64,000 nt of DNA. Source: Serratia sp. M24T3 (lineage in GTDB: Bacteria > Pseudomonadota > Gammaproteobacteria > Enterobacterales > Enterobacteriaceae). The notes beneath the pieces were generated by a model, which saw nothing but the letters and a program-made list of their open reading frames with translations, was not told the DNA's origin and searched no databases. Of this stretch, positions 45,865-54,275 are shown in pieces; the first letter of the stretch is position 1; the number at the start of each line of letters is the position of its first letter. The DNA is taken from positions 17,410 through 81,409 of the forward strand of contig NZ_AJHJ01000018.1 of assembly GCF_000257645.1 (NCBI RefSeq), given 5' to 3'. The translations under genes and the position numbers were made by a program.

Positions 45865-46791
45865 CTAAAAACCCATATTTTTTAAATAAGATAAACTTGC
45901 CGAAACATCAGCCAAACTTCCCGCTACATCTCGAGGATCGCGTTCCTGCTCGATGGTTATCCACCCCTGCCACTGATGGCTTTCGAGCGTAGCTTTCACC
46001 GCCGCGTAATCAATATTGCCCTGCCCCAGCGGGCACATTACGCCTTCAGCACAGGCGGTGAAAAAATCGGTGCCCCGAGCAATAACTTTCTGGAAAATGG
46101 CTTTGTTAACATCTTTAAAATGCAGGTAGTCCAGACGGTCAATGTAGCGCTCAATCCACTTTTCTGGAGACAGTCCGGCGTAATATAAGTGCCCGGTATC
46201 AAGACATAATCCCGCCTCAAAATGTGGAATGTCATCGGCTATCTGCGTTATTTCGTCTGCAAACTCGATGCAGCCTCCGGCATGAGGATGGATTACCGGC
46301 CTGACCTGATATTCCTGCATCGCGATATGCGAAATCTCGCGAATATGATTGACCAGACGTTGCCAGTCGTCGCAACTCAGTCGCGGAGCTTTGCCAGACT
46401 GGCCGGCAAACCTGGCTCGTTTCGGGTTACCAAAATCAATAATCACCAGATAAGGCGGAGCAAACTTCCCAAGTGCGCGCGCGATGCGTGTATTACGCAA
46501 CGAATGGCAAATCTTGTGAGTCAACTCGACCATTTTAGAAAAGTTGCTTTCTGAAACCAGATCATCAAACAGTGTCCCCGCTACCAGTGAAAGCTGATGT
46601 TCCTCCAGCGCCTGAGTCAGTACGGCGGGATCTTTCGGTAAAAAGCCCCACGGGCCAAGCTCGAGGCTTGAATAACCGGCCTGACGAGCTTCATCAAGCA
46701 CTTTTTGCCAGGCAGGCAAGTGGGGGTTTTTGGGGTCATCAACGCCCCAGCTGCAGGGCGCGTTGGCTATGTCGTACATAGTTAACCTCAT
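45865..46791 (-). CDS. iolE: IolE/MocC-type inosose dehydratase-like protein
   Basis: The product is a 308-residue cytoplasmic TIM-barrel protein. The N-terminal NAPCSWGVDDPKNPHLPAWQ and SSLELGPWGFLPKDP are typical of the IolE/MocC group. Metal ligands include His in VIHPHAGG, Asp/His in LCLDTGHLYYAG, His in LHFKDVNKA and Glu in ITIEQERDP. The family dehydrates scyllo-inosose, or acts on related inososes. It is the first gene of a minus-strand operon that continues with the IolI/H-like gene and perhaps iolR. The match to true IolE is partial, so the symbol is provisional. Confidence 0.7.
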   Translation of the reverse strand: MRLTMYDIANAPCSWGVDDPKNPHLPAWQKVLDEARQAGYSSLELGPWGFLPKDPAVLTQALEEHQLSLVAGTLFDDLVSESNFSKMVELTHKICHSLRNTRIARALGKFAPPYLVIIDFGNPKRARFAGQSGKAPRLSCDDWQRLVNHIREISHIAMQEYQVRPVIHPHAGGCIEFADEITQIADDIPHFEAGLCLDTGHLYYAGLSPEKWIERYIDRLDYLHFKDVNKAIFQKVIARGTDFFTACAEGVMCPLGQGNIDYAAVKATLESHQWQGWITIEQERDPRDVAGSLADVSASLSYLKNMGF

Positions 46792-46936
46792 CAGTATTTA
46801 ACTGCTGCTGGTAATACTCTGCACAAAACGAAACAAACAAGCCATTTCTTTATATAATGAAATTATGATATCGTGACAACCATCAAATTAACCGATGGAT
46901 TTCCATCAATATAACGCTGGACTTAGCGCTCGCCAC

Positions 46937-47344
46937 CTATCGAGACTGGCTGAAACGGTCGCTCAATCTGACACACAGTACATAAAAACCCTCGAGCAGC
47001 TCTTCTAACCGTGACTCTTCGTCAAAACAGTGATCGTCTACCAGGGCTTTTAATTCGTAACCCTCACTTCCTTGCCCCAATACCGGTTGCCCGGTCACGA
47101 CCCAGCACAGTGCAGCTTGTAACTCCTCCCACAGTTCTGCGCCCCAGGAAGTAAAGGTAGAGCTGTCCATCCAATCTAATGCGCTCCATAGCCAGAGCCG
47201 ATCATCGATTACTGAAAAATAGAGGCTGGGGATATTAGTAAAACTGATTTCGATAGTGGAATGGGCGTCAAACTGACTGGACTCAACCGGATAACCCATG
47301 TTACTCAGGGTCTTACGCAAACGTTCGGCAATGTTATAGTGCAT
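46937..47344 (-). CDS. Orphan InvB/SpaK-type type III secretion chaperone
   Basis: The product is a 135-residue cytoplasmic protein, the same length as Salmonella InvB. It aligns along its length from memory of InvB: the segment FDAHSTIEISFTNIPSLYFS resembles InvB IDSHSTIVLDLFALPSICIS, WLWSALDW resembles WIWAQL, and GYELKALVDD and LLEGFYVL match LTLKALVHPD and ALNGFYNYL. Such class IB chaperones bind effectors in the cytoplasm and hand them to the export gate. No secretion machinery genes are in the window. ATG 47344 follows AAGGAAAG; the frame from 47368 is longer but less likely. It diverges from the DUF3237 gene. Confidence 0.78.
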   Translation of the reverse strand: MHYNIAERLRKTLSNMGYPVESSQFDAHSTIEISFTNIPSLYFSVIDDRLWLWSALDWMDSSTFTSWGAELWEELQAALCWVVTGQPVLGQGSEGYELKALVDDHCFDEESRLEELLEGFYVLCVRLSDRFSQSR

Positions 47345-47462
47345 GTGTTCTTTCCTTGGAATTGACAATTTTTTAATGTGAAACAGTGAGCAGATAGCGT
47401 GTACAAACTAGAACGGTTCCGTTCTACAAACAGCTATAAATCGCTCAAATTGCGGAGGAAAA

Positions 47463-47930
47463 ATGCACCCAGAACTAAAATTGAGTTTTTCTGTCGAGAT
47501 CCAGGTTGATAAACCAGTCATTGTTAACGCGACAGCCGAGGGCGGCAAACGTCAGCTGATTTCCATTCTTGAAGGGAAAGTAAGCGGAAAAATTAATGGT
47601 GCTGTGCTGCCGGGCGGCATCGATAGCCAGATTATTCAACCAGACGGTATCTGTCATCTCTCCGCCCGCTATGGTTTACAAACAGATCAAGGCACTGTTT
47701 ACATAGAAAATAATGGCATACGTCGTATTCCTGCAGAGTGGCGCGATCGTCTTTTTGATCAAGATATGTCGTTTTTTAATCAGATCCCGCAGGAGGATAT
47801 CTACTTCAGAGCAGTGCCTAAATTCGAAGTATACAGTGATGCATTACGCTGGATGATCGAATCGATTTTCATCTGCATTGGCCAACGCACCGCACAGGGC
47901 GTATCGCTGAAATTTTATGAATTATTATGA
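47463..47930 (+). CDS. DUF3237-family protein
   Basis: The product is a 155-residue protein of the DUF3237 family, recognised by GGKRQLISILEGKVSGKING, then VLPGGIDSQIIQPDG and RYGLQTDQGTVYIENNGIRR. The fold is a beta-barrel of unknown biochemical role. No signal peptide. TGCGGAGGAAAA precedes the ATG. It diverges from the chaperone gene across 118 bases and converges on the serine hydrolase gene, 12 bases away. Confidence 0.82.
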   Translation: MHPELKLSFSVEIQVDKPVIVNATAEGGKRQLISILEGKVSGKINGAVLPGGIDSQIIQPDGICHLSARYGLQTDQGTVYIENNGIRRIPAEWRDRLFDQDMSFFNQIPQEDIYFRAVPKFEVYSDALRWMIESIFICIGQRTAQGVSLKFYELL

Positions 47931-47942
47931 GATTACCTGCTT

Positions 47943-48866
47943 TTATTGCGCTTTTTTGCCGTTTAATTGCAAAGCTAAACGGGTAGCGAAGAGTTCAGCG
48001 CTACCTTCGTCAGTCCCCTTGGCAAAGCAGGATACAGTGACGGGATCGGCGCAGTCGGGGAAGTGATACACCGCGTTAATGCAAAATGGTCCACCGCCAG
48101 AGTGGCCAATTGCCCGCTGTCCCCCGCCTACCTCGCCGCTCATCAGGCCCAATGCATAGCCGCATTTCGTCCATGGGCGGCCAGCCAATGCGCCCCCTAG
48201 CGGATAATGTTCCAGCATTTGCTGCAGCGTGCTTCCAGTTGCCTGATTATTTCTGAAAATTTTCTGATTAAACAGTGCATCTAAAATACTGGCAGCATCA
48301 TGCGCGGTGCCTATCAAACAGCCATGATAGACCCATCCGGGATGATAACTGGCCGCAGCTGGCCAATGCAGAGTGCTGAACTGCAACTGCGTGGTGGCAA
48401 TTTCCACGCTTTTCAGCCCTAGCGGCGTGGTAATAAATTCAGCCACCAGTTCAGCGAAGCTTTTTCCAGCTACCTCTTCAATCCTCTCCCTCGCCAGCAT
48501 ATATCCCACATTAGAGTAGCTCCAGCCCTCTCCTGGCAGGAACAGCGGATCATTGGCCAACACTGCATCCAGCATTTTATCCCGTGACCATGGCGGCAAA
48601 TTTGCCGCTACGTCATGGTGATAATCGGGTAGCTGCCCGTAATCTGCTACTCCGGCTGTGTGCTGCAAAAGTTGCCGCAGGGTATATTTTTGCCCTTGCA
48701 AAAACGCATCCAAATTCAATGAGCCATTTTCGGAAAGTTTTAGAGCACAAACAGCGATTACCGATTTGGTAAAGCTCCAATAAGGGAAACGAACATTGTG
48801 TTCTGCACTTGAGGCATTAAGACCACTGCGGGTGATCCAGCTCCAGTGATATTCTTCCTGCATCAT
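47943..48866 (-). CDS. Beta-lactamase-fold serine hydrolase
   Basis: The product is a 307-residue protein of the class C beta-lactamase/DD-peptidase-like family. The motifs are SFTKS (SxxK, about residue 33), WSYSNVGY (YxN, about residue 118) and GHSGGGP (the third motif, about residue 255). There is no signal peptide, so an intracellular esterase or amidase is more likely than cell-wall action. AGGAG precedes the ATG. It diverges from the cellulase gene with 150 bases between starts. Confidence 0.82.
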   Translation of the reverse strand: MMQEEYHWSWITRSGLNASSAEHNVRFPYWSFTKSVIAVCALKLSENGSLNLDAFLQGQKYTLRQLLQHTAGVADYGQLPDYHHDVAANLPPWSRDKMLDAVLANDPLFLPGEGWSYSNVGYMLARERIEEVAGKSFAELVAEFITTPLGLKSVEIATTQLQFSTLHWPAAASYHPGWVYHGCLIGTAHDAASILDALFNQKIFRNNQATGSTLQQMLEHYPLGGALAGRPWTKCGYALGLMSGEVGGGQRAIGHSGGGPFCINAVYHFPDCADPVTVSCFAKGTDEGSAELFATRLALQLNGKKAQ

Positions 48867-49016
48867 TGGCTCCTGACTATGTCGTTACCTTTAATCAAAA
48901 ATTCATCGTTTCATAATAGTTGCCCTTACCGCAAGGCAGGCTCATTATTTAACATCAAGAGGAGAAATATAATATTTTCCAGCGCATTTCTGATGACTTT
49001 AATTGAGGATAATACA

Positions 49017-49967
49017 TTGAGAATCATGTTTTATTTCGCTGTATTATTAATCTCATCCACTCTTTTCGCGGCTGAAGCAGCCGACAGTTTTTATGTTAAT
49101 CCGAATTCTACCGCCGCCGAATGGGTAAAACAGCACCCCAATGATCCCCGTCAGGCTGTAATACAGCAGTCCATAGCCAATGTTCCGATGGCGCGCTGGT
49201 TTACCGGTTCCCTTCGAGATAAAGATAATCTGAGTCAGCAAGTGTCCTCTTATGTCTCCGCCGCCGTGAAAAAACATCAAGTTCCGCTGATGGTGGCCTA
49301 TAACATTCCCCACCGCGATTGCAGCGGCGTAGCCTCGGCGGGCGGAGCGGCAACACCCGAGAGTTACAGACAATGGGTTAATGAGTTTGCCAATGGCGTT
49401 AAAGGCAGAAAAGCCGTTATTGTGCTTGAACCAGATAGTCTGGGTGACATTGGCTGTCTTGATAAAGAGCAACAATCTGTCAGGCTTGGTTTATTAAAAT
49501 ATGCCGTCGATACCTTTAACTCTAAGGCACCCGCCGCTCAGTTATATCTTGATGCCGGTAATGCGCGTTGGAAACCTGCTGCCGTAATGGCTGAATATCT
49601 TGATAATGCAGGACTTAAAAACGCCAAGGGTTTTGCGCTGAATGTCTCTAATTCCTATTCAACGCCAGAATCTATATCCTATGCAGATAGGATAAATATC
49701 ATCCTGCTAAAAAATTATGGCTATAAAAAAACCATCCTCATTGATACCAGTCGCAACGGTCAAGCAGCAAAAGCGGGTGAATGGTGTAATGCTGCAGGTC
49801 CAAAATTAGGTATTCCGACACAGCAGTTATCCGCAAACATATTCGCCGCATGGATAAAAGTGCCGGGGAATTCCGACGGCGATTACTCCCCTAAAGCTGA
49901 TTGTCATGGCGGACCAAAGGCAGGCGTATTCAGTGCCGATTTAGCAATGCGATTAATTATAAATTAG
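49017..49967 (+). CDS. Exported glycoside hydrolase family 6 cellulase
   Basis: The product is a 316-residue secreted enzyme. A signal peptide (MRIMFYFAVLLISSTLFAAEA) precedes the GH6 domain. Signature motifs are VAYNIPHRDCSGVASAGG, with the catalytic acid Asp, and VIVLEPDSLGDIGC. The substrate channel also includes LYLDAGNARW and NVSNSY, and the C-terminal DCHGGPKAGVFSADLA. GH6 enzymes are endoglucanases or cellobiohydrolases acting on beta-1,4-glucan. TTG 49017 is chosen because GAGGA lies 7 bases upstream; ATG 49026 or 48993 are alternatives. There is no carbohydrate-binding module. It ends 3 bases from the SgrR-like stop. Confidence 0.85.
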   Translation: MRIMFYFAVLLISSTLFAAEAADSFYVNPNSTAAEWVKQHPNDPRQAVIQQSIANVPMARWFTGSLRDKDNLSQQVSSYVSAAVKKHQVPLMVAYNIPHRDCSGVASAGGAATPESYRQWVNEFANGVKGRKAVIVLEPDSLGDIGCLDKEQQSVRLGLLKYAVDTFNSKAPAAQLYLDAGNARWKPAAVMAEYLDNAGLKNAKGFALNVSNSYSTPESISYADRINIILLKNYGYKKTILIDTSRNGQAAKAGEWCNAAGPKLGIPTQQLSANIFAAWIKVPGNSDGDYSPKADCHGGPKAGVFSADLAMRLIIN

Positions 49968-49970
49968 GGT

Positions 49971-51728
49971 TTAATCAGGTTCCATCCAAGTCGTTTTAAA
50001 GTCGAACCAACCCAGATTATTCAGGTGAATTCCCTGTGCCTGGCTGGGACCTTTTAGACGCATCCAGTGATGGAACAGCGGCTGAAGCCAACCCTCGCCA
50101 ACGACATTTTGCACTAACTGCTGAGAGCTTAACTGCTGACTGCGCCACTGCTGAAGCCATTGTTCAAACAGCACGCCGTTTCCACCCGAGATATTATTTT
50201 TCAGCAACGGCATTCCTAATAACCAGGCTCCGACATTCCATTCTTCCGGCACTGGAAAATTCACCGTTCCCAGCCACAAATCGGCTTCAGCTTCTCCGGT
50301 AGCCCAGAGTTCGTAACCAAGCTCGATAAGTTCCAACTCCACTCCCGCCTCTGCCAAAACCCGCTGCATATCTCCAGCCAGCATGGTGTATTCCGGATGC
50401 TGGGCATGGTAAGCCAGCCTTAAACGGCAAGGGGCTTTTGGAGCTTGCGATTTTCCGGCATCCATACAATGAAACCAGGAGGGTAATAAACTGCCGGTGG
50501 GCACCCAAAACTGGCGAATAGGTTCAATCAGTTGCTGGATCAGCAGGTTAGGATTAAGTTTTTCCCTTAACCAGCGCCGAGTTTCAATGGACTTCCAAAG
50601 CGAAGAGCGGCTGTCACACAACAAGAAATAGCCGCCACGTTCCAAAAACATTTCTATTGAAAAGTCCGAGGGCTTACCGGTAAAACTCACCGCGTGACCC
50701 GCTACATAATCGACGTCACTAATGCTGGAGCTCAACCAAGCAGCGGACTGCCCCGGTAATGTTTGTGATGAAGAAACAGGTTCCTCTTTTTTCGGCAGCG
50801 TAGACAGATCCGGCCACATTAAAACTTCAACCTCATCAAGCAAGGCGCGAAAACCAAAGTAATGATCGAAAGCTTTCAACAACAGATGCCAGTCATTATT
50901 TTCACTAACCTGATAGGGACCCGTGCCTATCGGACGCGAGGAAAAATCAGCACGAGACTGATGATCCGCGGGTAAAATAAGCGCCGTAGGGTGAGATAAT
51001 AAAAGCGGCAGCTGATTGTCAGGTTCAGCAAGCTCCACTACAACACTCAATGTTCCGCTTTGATAGACTCGGGTGATATGTGAGAACAGTGGCTGCAATC
51101 GACAACGGTTAACAGACACAACAATATCCTCGCTAGTCAGCTCGCGACCATCGTGGAACTGCACACCCGGACGCAGATAAAATCGCCAACTCAATGCATC
51201 AAGCTGTCGCCAATGGTGCGCCAGGTCAGGTTCTGGCAACCCATTCTGCTCATTGACGCGCGTCAACCCATTAAATATTTGCCGGACCAAATGCACCTCA
51301 GAGCGCCTTAATGGTGTACCGGGATAGAGATTGGGGATCGAACGATAATAAGGAACGCGTAGCGATTGATAATCGTCGCGAATGCTATAACCCAATTTGC
51401 TGCGCAGCAAAGAAGTTACCAGCTGCTTTTCTTCTCCCAATAGATTGATCGCCTCGTCATAACTGCCCTGATCCAGCAATTTCTCCGCTTTTGCCACTAG
51501 CAACTGATGCGAGTTTCTTAAAAGTCTCAGCTGCGAGCGATGCCCACGGCCCGCAACCGATAACCAGTCAATCCATCCAGCATCCTGCATCTGGACTAAA
51601 AGACTGCGCATATGGCGCTTACTACAGTGCAAATTATCCGCGAGTTGCTGCAGAGTGATGCTTACATTTTGCGTCGGAAACAGCTCCAGCAAACGCAGAT
51701 ATTGCTGTTCGAGGCGGCGACCAGTCAT
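49971..51728 (-). CDS. SgrR-family transcriptional regulator
   Basis: The product is a 585-residue regulator. The N-terminal SgrR winged helix (LQQLADNLHCSKRHMRSLLVQMQDAGWIDW) is joined to an SBP_bac_5 solute-binding domain (SIPNLYPGTPLRRSEVHLVR, FYLRPGVQFHDGRELTSEDI) and ends with a MNTLGWFDFKSAW-like sequence, LNNLGWFDFKTTW. The similarity to E. coli SgrR is strong along its length. SgrR activates the sRNA SgrS and setA on glucose-phosphate stress. Neither is visible here: the 148 bases upstream hold no SgrS-like sequence. It may control the divergent dehydrogenase-EIIC pair. Confidence 0.85.
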   Translation of the reverse strand: MTGRRLEQQYLRLLELFPTQNVSITLQQLADNLHCSKRHMRSLLVQMQDAGWIDWLSVAGRGHRSQLRLLRNSHQLLVAKAEKLLDQGSYDEAINLLGEEKQLVTSLLRSKLGYSIRDDYQSLRVPYYRSIPNLYPGTPLRRSEVHLVRQIFNGLTRVNEQNGLPEPDLAHHWRQLDALSWRFYLRPGVQFHDGRELTSEDIVVSVNRCRLQPLFSHITRVYQSGTLSVVVELAEPDNQLPLLLSHPTALILPADHQSRADFSSRPIGTGPYQVSENNDWHLLLKAFDHYFGFRALLDEVEVLMWPDLSTLPKKEEPVSSSQTLPGQSAAWLSSSISDVDYVAGHAVSFTGKPSDFSIEMFLERGGYFLLCDSRSSLWKSIETRRWLREKLNPNLLIQQLIEPIRQFWVPTGSLLPSWFHCMDAGKSQAPKAPCRLRLAYHAQHPEYTMLAGDMQRVLAEAGVELELIELGYELWATGEAEADLWLGTVNFPVPEEWNVGAWLLGMPLLKNNISGGNGVLFEQWLQQWRSQQLSSQQLVQNVVGEGWLQPLFHHWMRLKGPSQAQGIHLNNLGWFDFKTTWMEPD

Positions 51729-51876
51729 AAAAGAGGAACTCCAAATATCGAAACTCAGCAGTTTTTAATCTCACCTTTTTAGGCCATTATTTTTGAAACT
51801 GCAACAGGTGACAGCAAAGCGGATGCGCTGATCTACCGATTGCCATTCAGGAATATTGATTCTTAGGAAGATTGTT

Positions 51877-52701
51877 ATGACCAAGTATTTAAATAAAGAC
51901 ACCATTGTTTGTATGTCACTGGCCGCAAGACCAAGCAATTTCGGCACGCGTTTCCACAATTATCTCTATGACGCGCTGGACCTCGATTATCTTTATAAAG
52001 CTTTTACCACCAAGGATTTAAAAGGGGCTATTGCTGGTGTCCGCGCTTTAGGTATTCGTGGCTGTGCTATCTCTATGCCGTTCAAAGAAGAATGTATTCC
52101 GATGCTAGATGAATTAGATGCTTCGGCTCGTGCAATAAACTCCGTCAATACCATCGTTAATACCGACGGCTATCTGAAAGCTTACAATACCGATTACATC
52201 GCCATTGCCACCCTACTCAAACAATATAACGTACCCACCGATTATTCTTTTGCACTGCACGGCAGCGGCGGCATGGCAAAAGCCGTGGCCTGCGCCTTGA
52301 AAGACGCGGGTTTCAAGAAAGGATTTATCGTCGCCAAGAATGAAAAAACCGGTCCAGAGTTAGCAAAACTCTATGGATTCGAATGGCGTAAAGATATGAC
52401 GGACCTTAACCCTGACCTGTTGATTAATGCCACGCCTATCGGCATGAGCGGCGGTGCAGATGCCGAAAAATTATCTTTCAGCGAACAGCAAGTGAATCAC
52501 GCCAAGGTGATCTTTGAAGTTGTTGCCCTGCCTGCTGAAACACCGTTACTGAAATATGCCAAAAGCCAAAACAAAACGGTAATAACCGGTTCTGAGGTCT
52601 TTGCTATTCAAGCAGTGGAGCAGTTTGTTCTTTATACCGGGGTTCGCCCTGATGATGAACTCTTCCAACAGGCAGCAAAATACGCGCGACAAGGAGCCTA
52701 A
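51877..52701 (+). CDS. Shikimate dehydrogenase-like protein
   Basis: The product is a 274-residue cytoplasmic oxidoreductase of the AroE/YdiB family. The N-terminal substrate domain has SLAARPSNFGTRFHNYLY and GCAISMPFKEECIPMLDELD (substrate Lys and Asp), then SVNTIVNTDGYLKAYNTDY. The NAD(P)-binding Rossmann motif is LHGSGGMAKAV. The first residues differ from true AroE, so a shikimate- or quinate-like substrate in catabolism is likelier than core aromatic synthesis. ATG 51877 follows TAGGAAG. It is followed by a PTS EIIC gene 87 bases later and diverges from the SgrR-like regulator. Confidence 0.8.
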   Translation: MTKYLNKDTIVCMSLAARPSNFGTRFHNYLYDALDLDYLYKAFTTKDLKGAIAGVRALGIRGCAISMPFKEECIPMLDELDASARAINSVNTIVNTDGYLKAYNTDYIAIATLLKQYNVPTDYSFALHGSGGMAKAVACALKDAGFKKGFIVAKNEKTGPELAKLYGFEWRKDMTDLNPDLLINATPIGMSGGADAEKLSFSEQQVNHAKVIFEVVALPAETPLLKYAKSQNKTVITGSEVFAIQAVEQFVLYTGVRPDDELFQQAAKYARQGA

Positions 52702-52788
52702 GCCTAATAAGTTCAACCTCAGTCTTTTATATAAAAAAACCTGTCGATACACGTTATCCGATAACATAAAAAATAGAAGGCGTACCCT

Positions 52789-53859
52789 ATGAGCAATAAC
52801 GTTTATAAGCATCTCATGACCGGCGTGTCACATATGTTACCCCTGGTTGTCGCAGGAGGTTTGTGTATCGCTCTCTCCTTTGTATTCGGCATTCAGGCAT
52901 TTAAGGAGCCTGGGACCCTTGCCGCAGCATTGATGAACATTGGCGGTAAAGCCGCTTTTGCTTTAATGGTGCCGGTGTTGGCCGGATATATTTCATTTTC
53001 CATCGCTGACCGACCTGGACTGGTGCCAGGTTTAATCGGCGGTATGCTTGCCAGCCTGGGCGGTGCAGGGTTTTTAGGCGGTATCGTTGCTGGTTTTCTT
53101 GCTGGCTATACTGCCAGGTTCCTGGTTGAGAAGATCAAACTTCCCGCTGAAATGGAAGCCCTTAAACCGGTGCTTGTGGTGCCTTTGCTAGCCACATTAT
53201 TTACCGGACTGGTGATGATTTATGTCGTTGGAGGCCCGGTCGCCTCAGTCATGAGTGCATTAACCACCTTCCTGGCAGGAATGACCACCGCCAATGCCGT
53301 ATTGTTAGGAATAATATTAGGCGCAATGCAGTGCTTCGACCTGGGAGGACCGGTTAATAAAGCAGCCTATACCTTTGGCGTTGGCCTGCTGGCCTCGCAA
53401 ACCTATGGTCCAATGGCAGCGATTATGGCCGCAGGTATGGTTCCCGCACTGGGAATGGGGGTGGCAACTTATTTGGCACGGAAGAAATTTAGCCAGCAGG
53501 AACGTGAAGCAGGGAAAGCCTCATTTATCCTCGGGCTATGCTTTATCTCAGAGGGGGCAATACCCTTTGCGGCGAGGGATCCAATGCGTGTTATCCCTTC
53601 CACTATGTGCGGCGGTGCATTGGCAGGAGGGCTATCAATGTTCTTTGGCTGTGCGCTGATGGCACCGCACGGTGGCTTATTTGTCCTTGCCATTCCACAT
53701 GCAGTAGGAAATGTCGGGATGTATTTGCTATCGATTATTGCCGGAACAGTGGTGACCGGTGTGATGTATTCAGTATTAAAACCTTCAATAGTTATTAGCA
53801 CGGATGAAATAGAAACAGCAGAAGGGAGTTCCGCTTTTAATCAGCAAAGCTCACGATAA
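52789..53859 (+). CDS. Orphan fructose-type PTS EIIC permease
   Basis: The product is a 356-residue inner-membrane protein of the fructose/mannitol-type EIIC group. Characteristic motifs are [44 protein letters not shown] and [12 protein letters not shown]. It has about nine membrane helices and lacks any EIIA or EIIB domain, which must come from elsewhere in the cell unless it works without phosphorylation. It is downstream of the shikimate-dehydrogenase-like gene on the same strand. A weak hairpin (53890-53909) follows. Confidence 0.85.
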   Translation: MSNNVYKHLMTGVSHMLPLVVAGGLCIALSFVFGIQAFKEPGTLAAALMNIGGKAAFALMVPVLAGYISFSIADRPGLVPGLIGGMLASLGGAGFLGGIVAGFLAGYTARFLVEKIKLPAEMEALKPVLVVPLLATLFTGLVMIYVVGGPVASVMSALTTFLAGMTTANAVLLGIILGAMQCFDLGGPVNKAAYTFGVGLLASQTYGPMAAIMAAGMVPALGMGVATYLARKKFSQQEREAGKASFILGLCFISEGAIPFAARDPMRVIPSTMCGGALAGGLSMFFGCALMAPHGGLFVLAIPHAVGNVGMYLLSIIAGTVVTGVMYSVLKPSIVISTDEIETAEGSSAFNQQSSR

Positions 53860-53889
53860 AATCATAATTTGCCGCCGACATTAATAACG

Positions 53890-53909
53890 AACTCGCAGGG
53901 AAGCGAGTT
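53890..53909 (+). terminator. Possible weak terminator after the EIIC gene
   Basis: AACTCGC and GCGAGTT form a 7-bp stem with loop AGGGAA, followed by TATATAGG instead of a solid T-run. Confidence 0.4.
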
Positions 53910-54188
53910 TATATAGGTACTATCAGGTGCAGCAAAGCGGTACGCCAACACTTAATCCCATTGGTATGTTACCTGGAGCCACGCTTATTTTATAATTACG
54001 GCGAAATTTGAGTGCTTTAATGCTATTTAGTTTTTTCTGACTTACCCAACTAAAAAGCTGAATCGTTTTCAATTTTGATACAGTCACCCTCCTTAAGTCA
54101 CAGTCCTCAATGAAAATAACAATATTAATCATCATTATTTGTGATTAATCTCATACTTACGTAGATACTTAACCCTAATTACCCTTCA

Positions 54189-54204
54189 AGTGATTCGCTT
54201 CACG
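54189..54204. promoter_or_regulatory. CRP-like site upstream of the DUF4432 gene
   Basis: AGTGA-TTCGCT-TCACG matches the consensus at 8 of 10 positions and ends 71 bases before the ATG at 54276, a usual activation distance. Confidence 0.4.
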
Positions 54205-54275
54205 TTTTTATCCCGCTTAACTTTGTAGTCTGACGTTGGTTTAAGCTAAATCAATTCAGCTAAAGGGAAGGAGTG

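Larger units (their letters stand above)
53860..54275. other. Noncoding gap before the DUF4432 gene
   Basis: This stretch holds a hairpin AACTCGC/GCGAGTT at 53890-53909, a possible weak terminator of the EIIC gene, AT-rich sequence, and a CRP-like site at 54189-54204. An open frame on the minus strand (53923-54135) has no ribosome binding site or family features, so it is not called. Confidence 0.5.

Noticed and set aside
51729..51876. SgrS sRNA upstream of the SgrR-like gene
   Set aside because: The short gap has neither the conserved SgrS pairing region nor a terminator with a T-run.
53923..54135. 70-codon minus-strand frame upstream of the DUF4432 gene
   Set aside because: No ribosome binding site, AT-rich, no family features.
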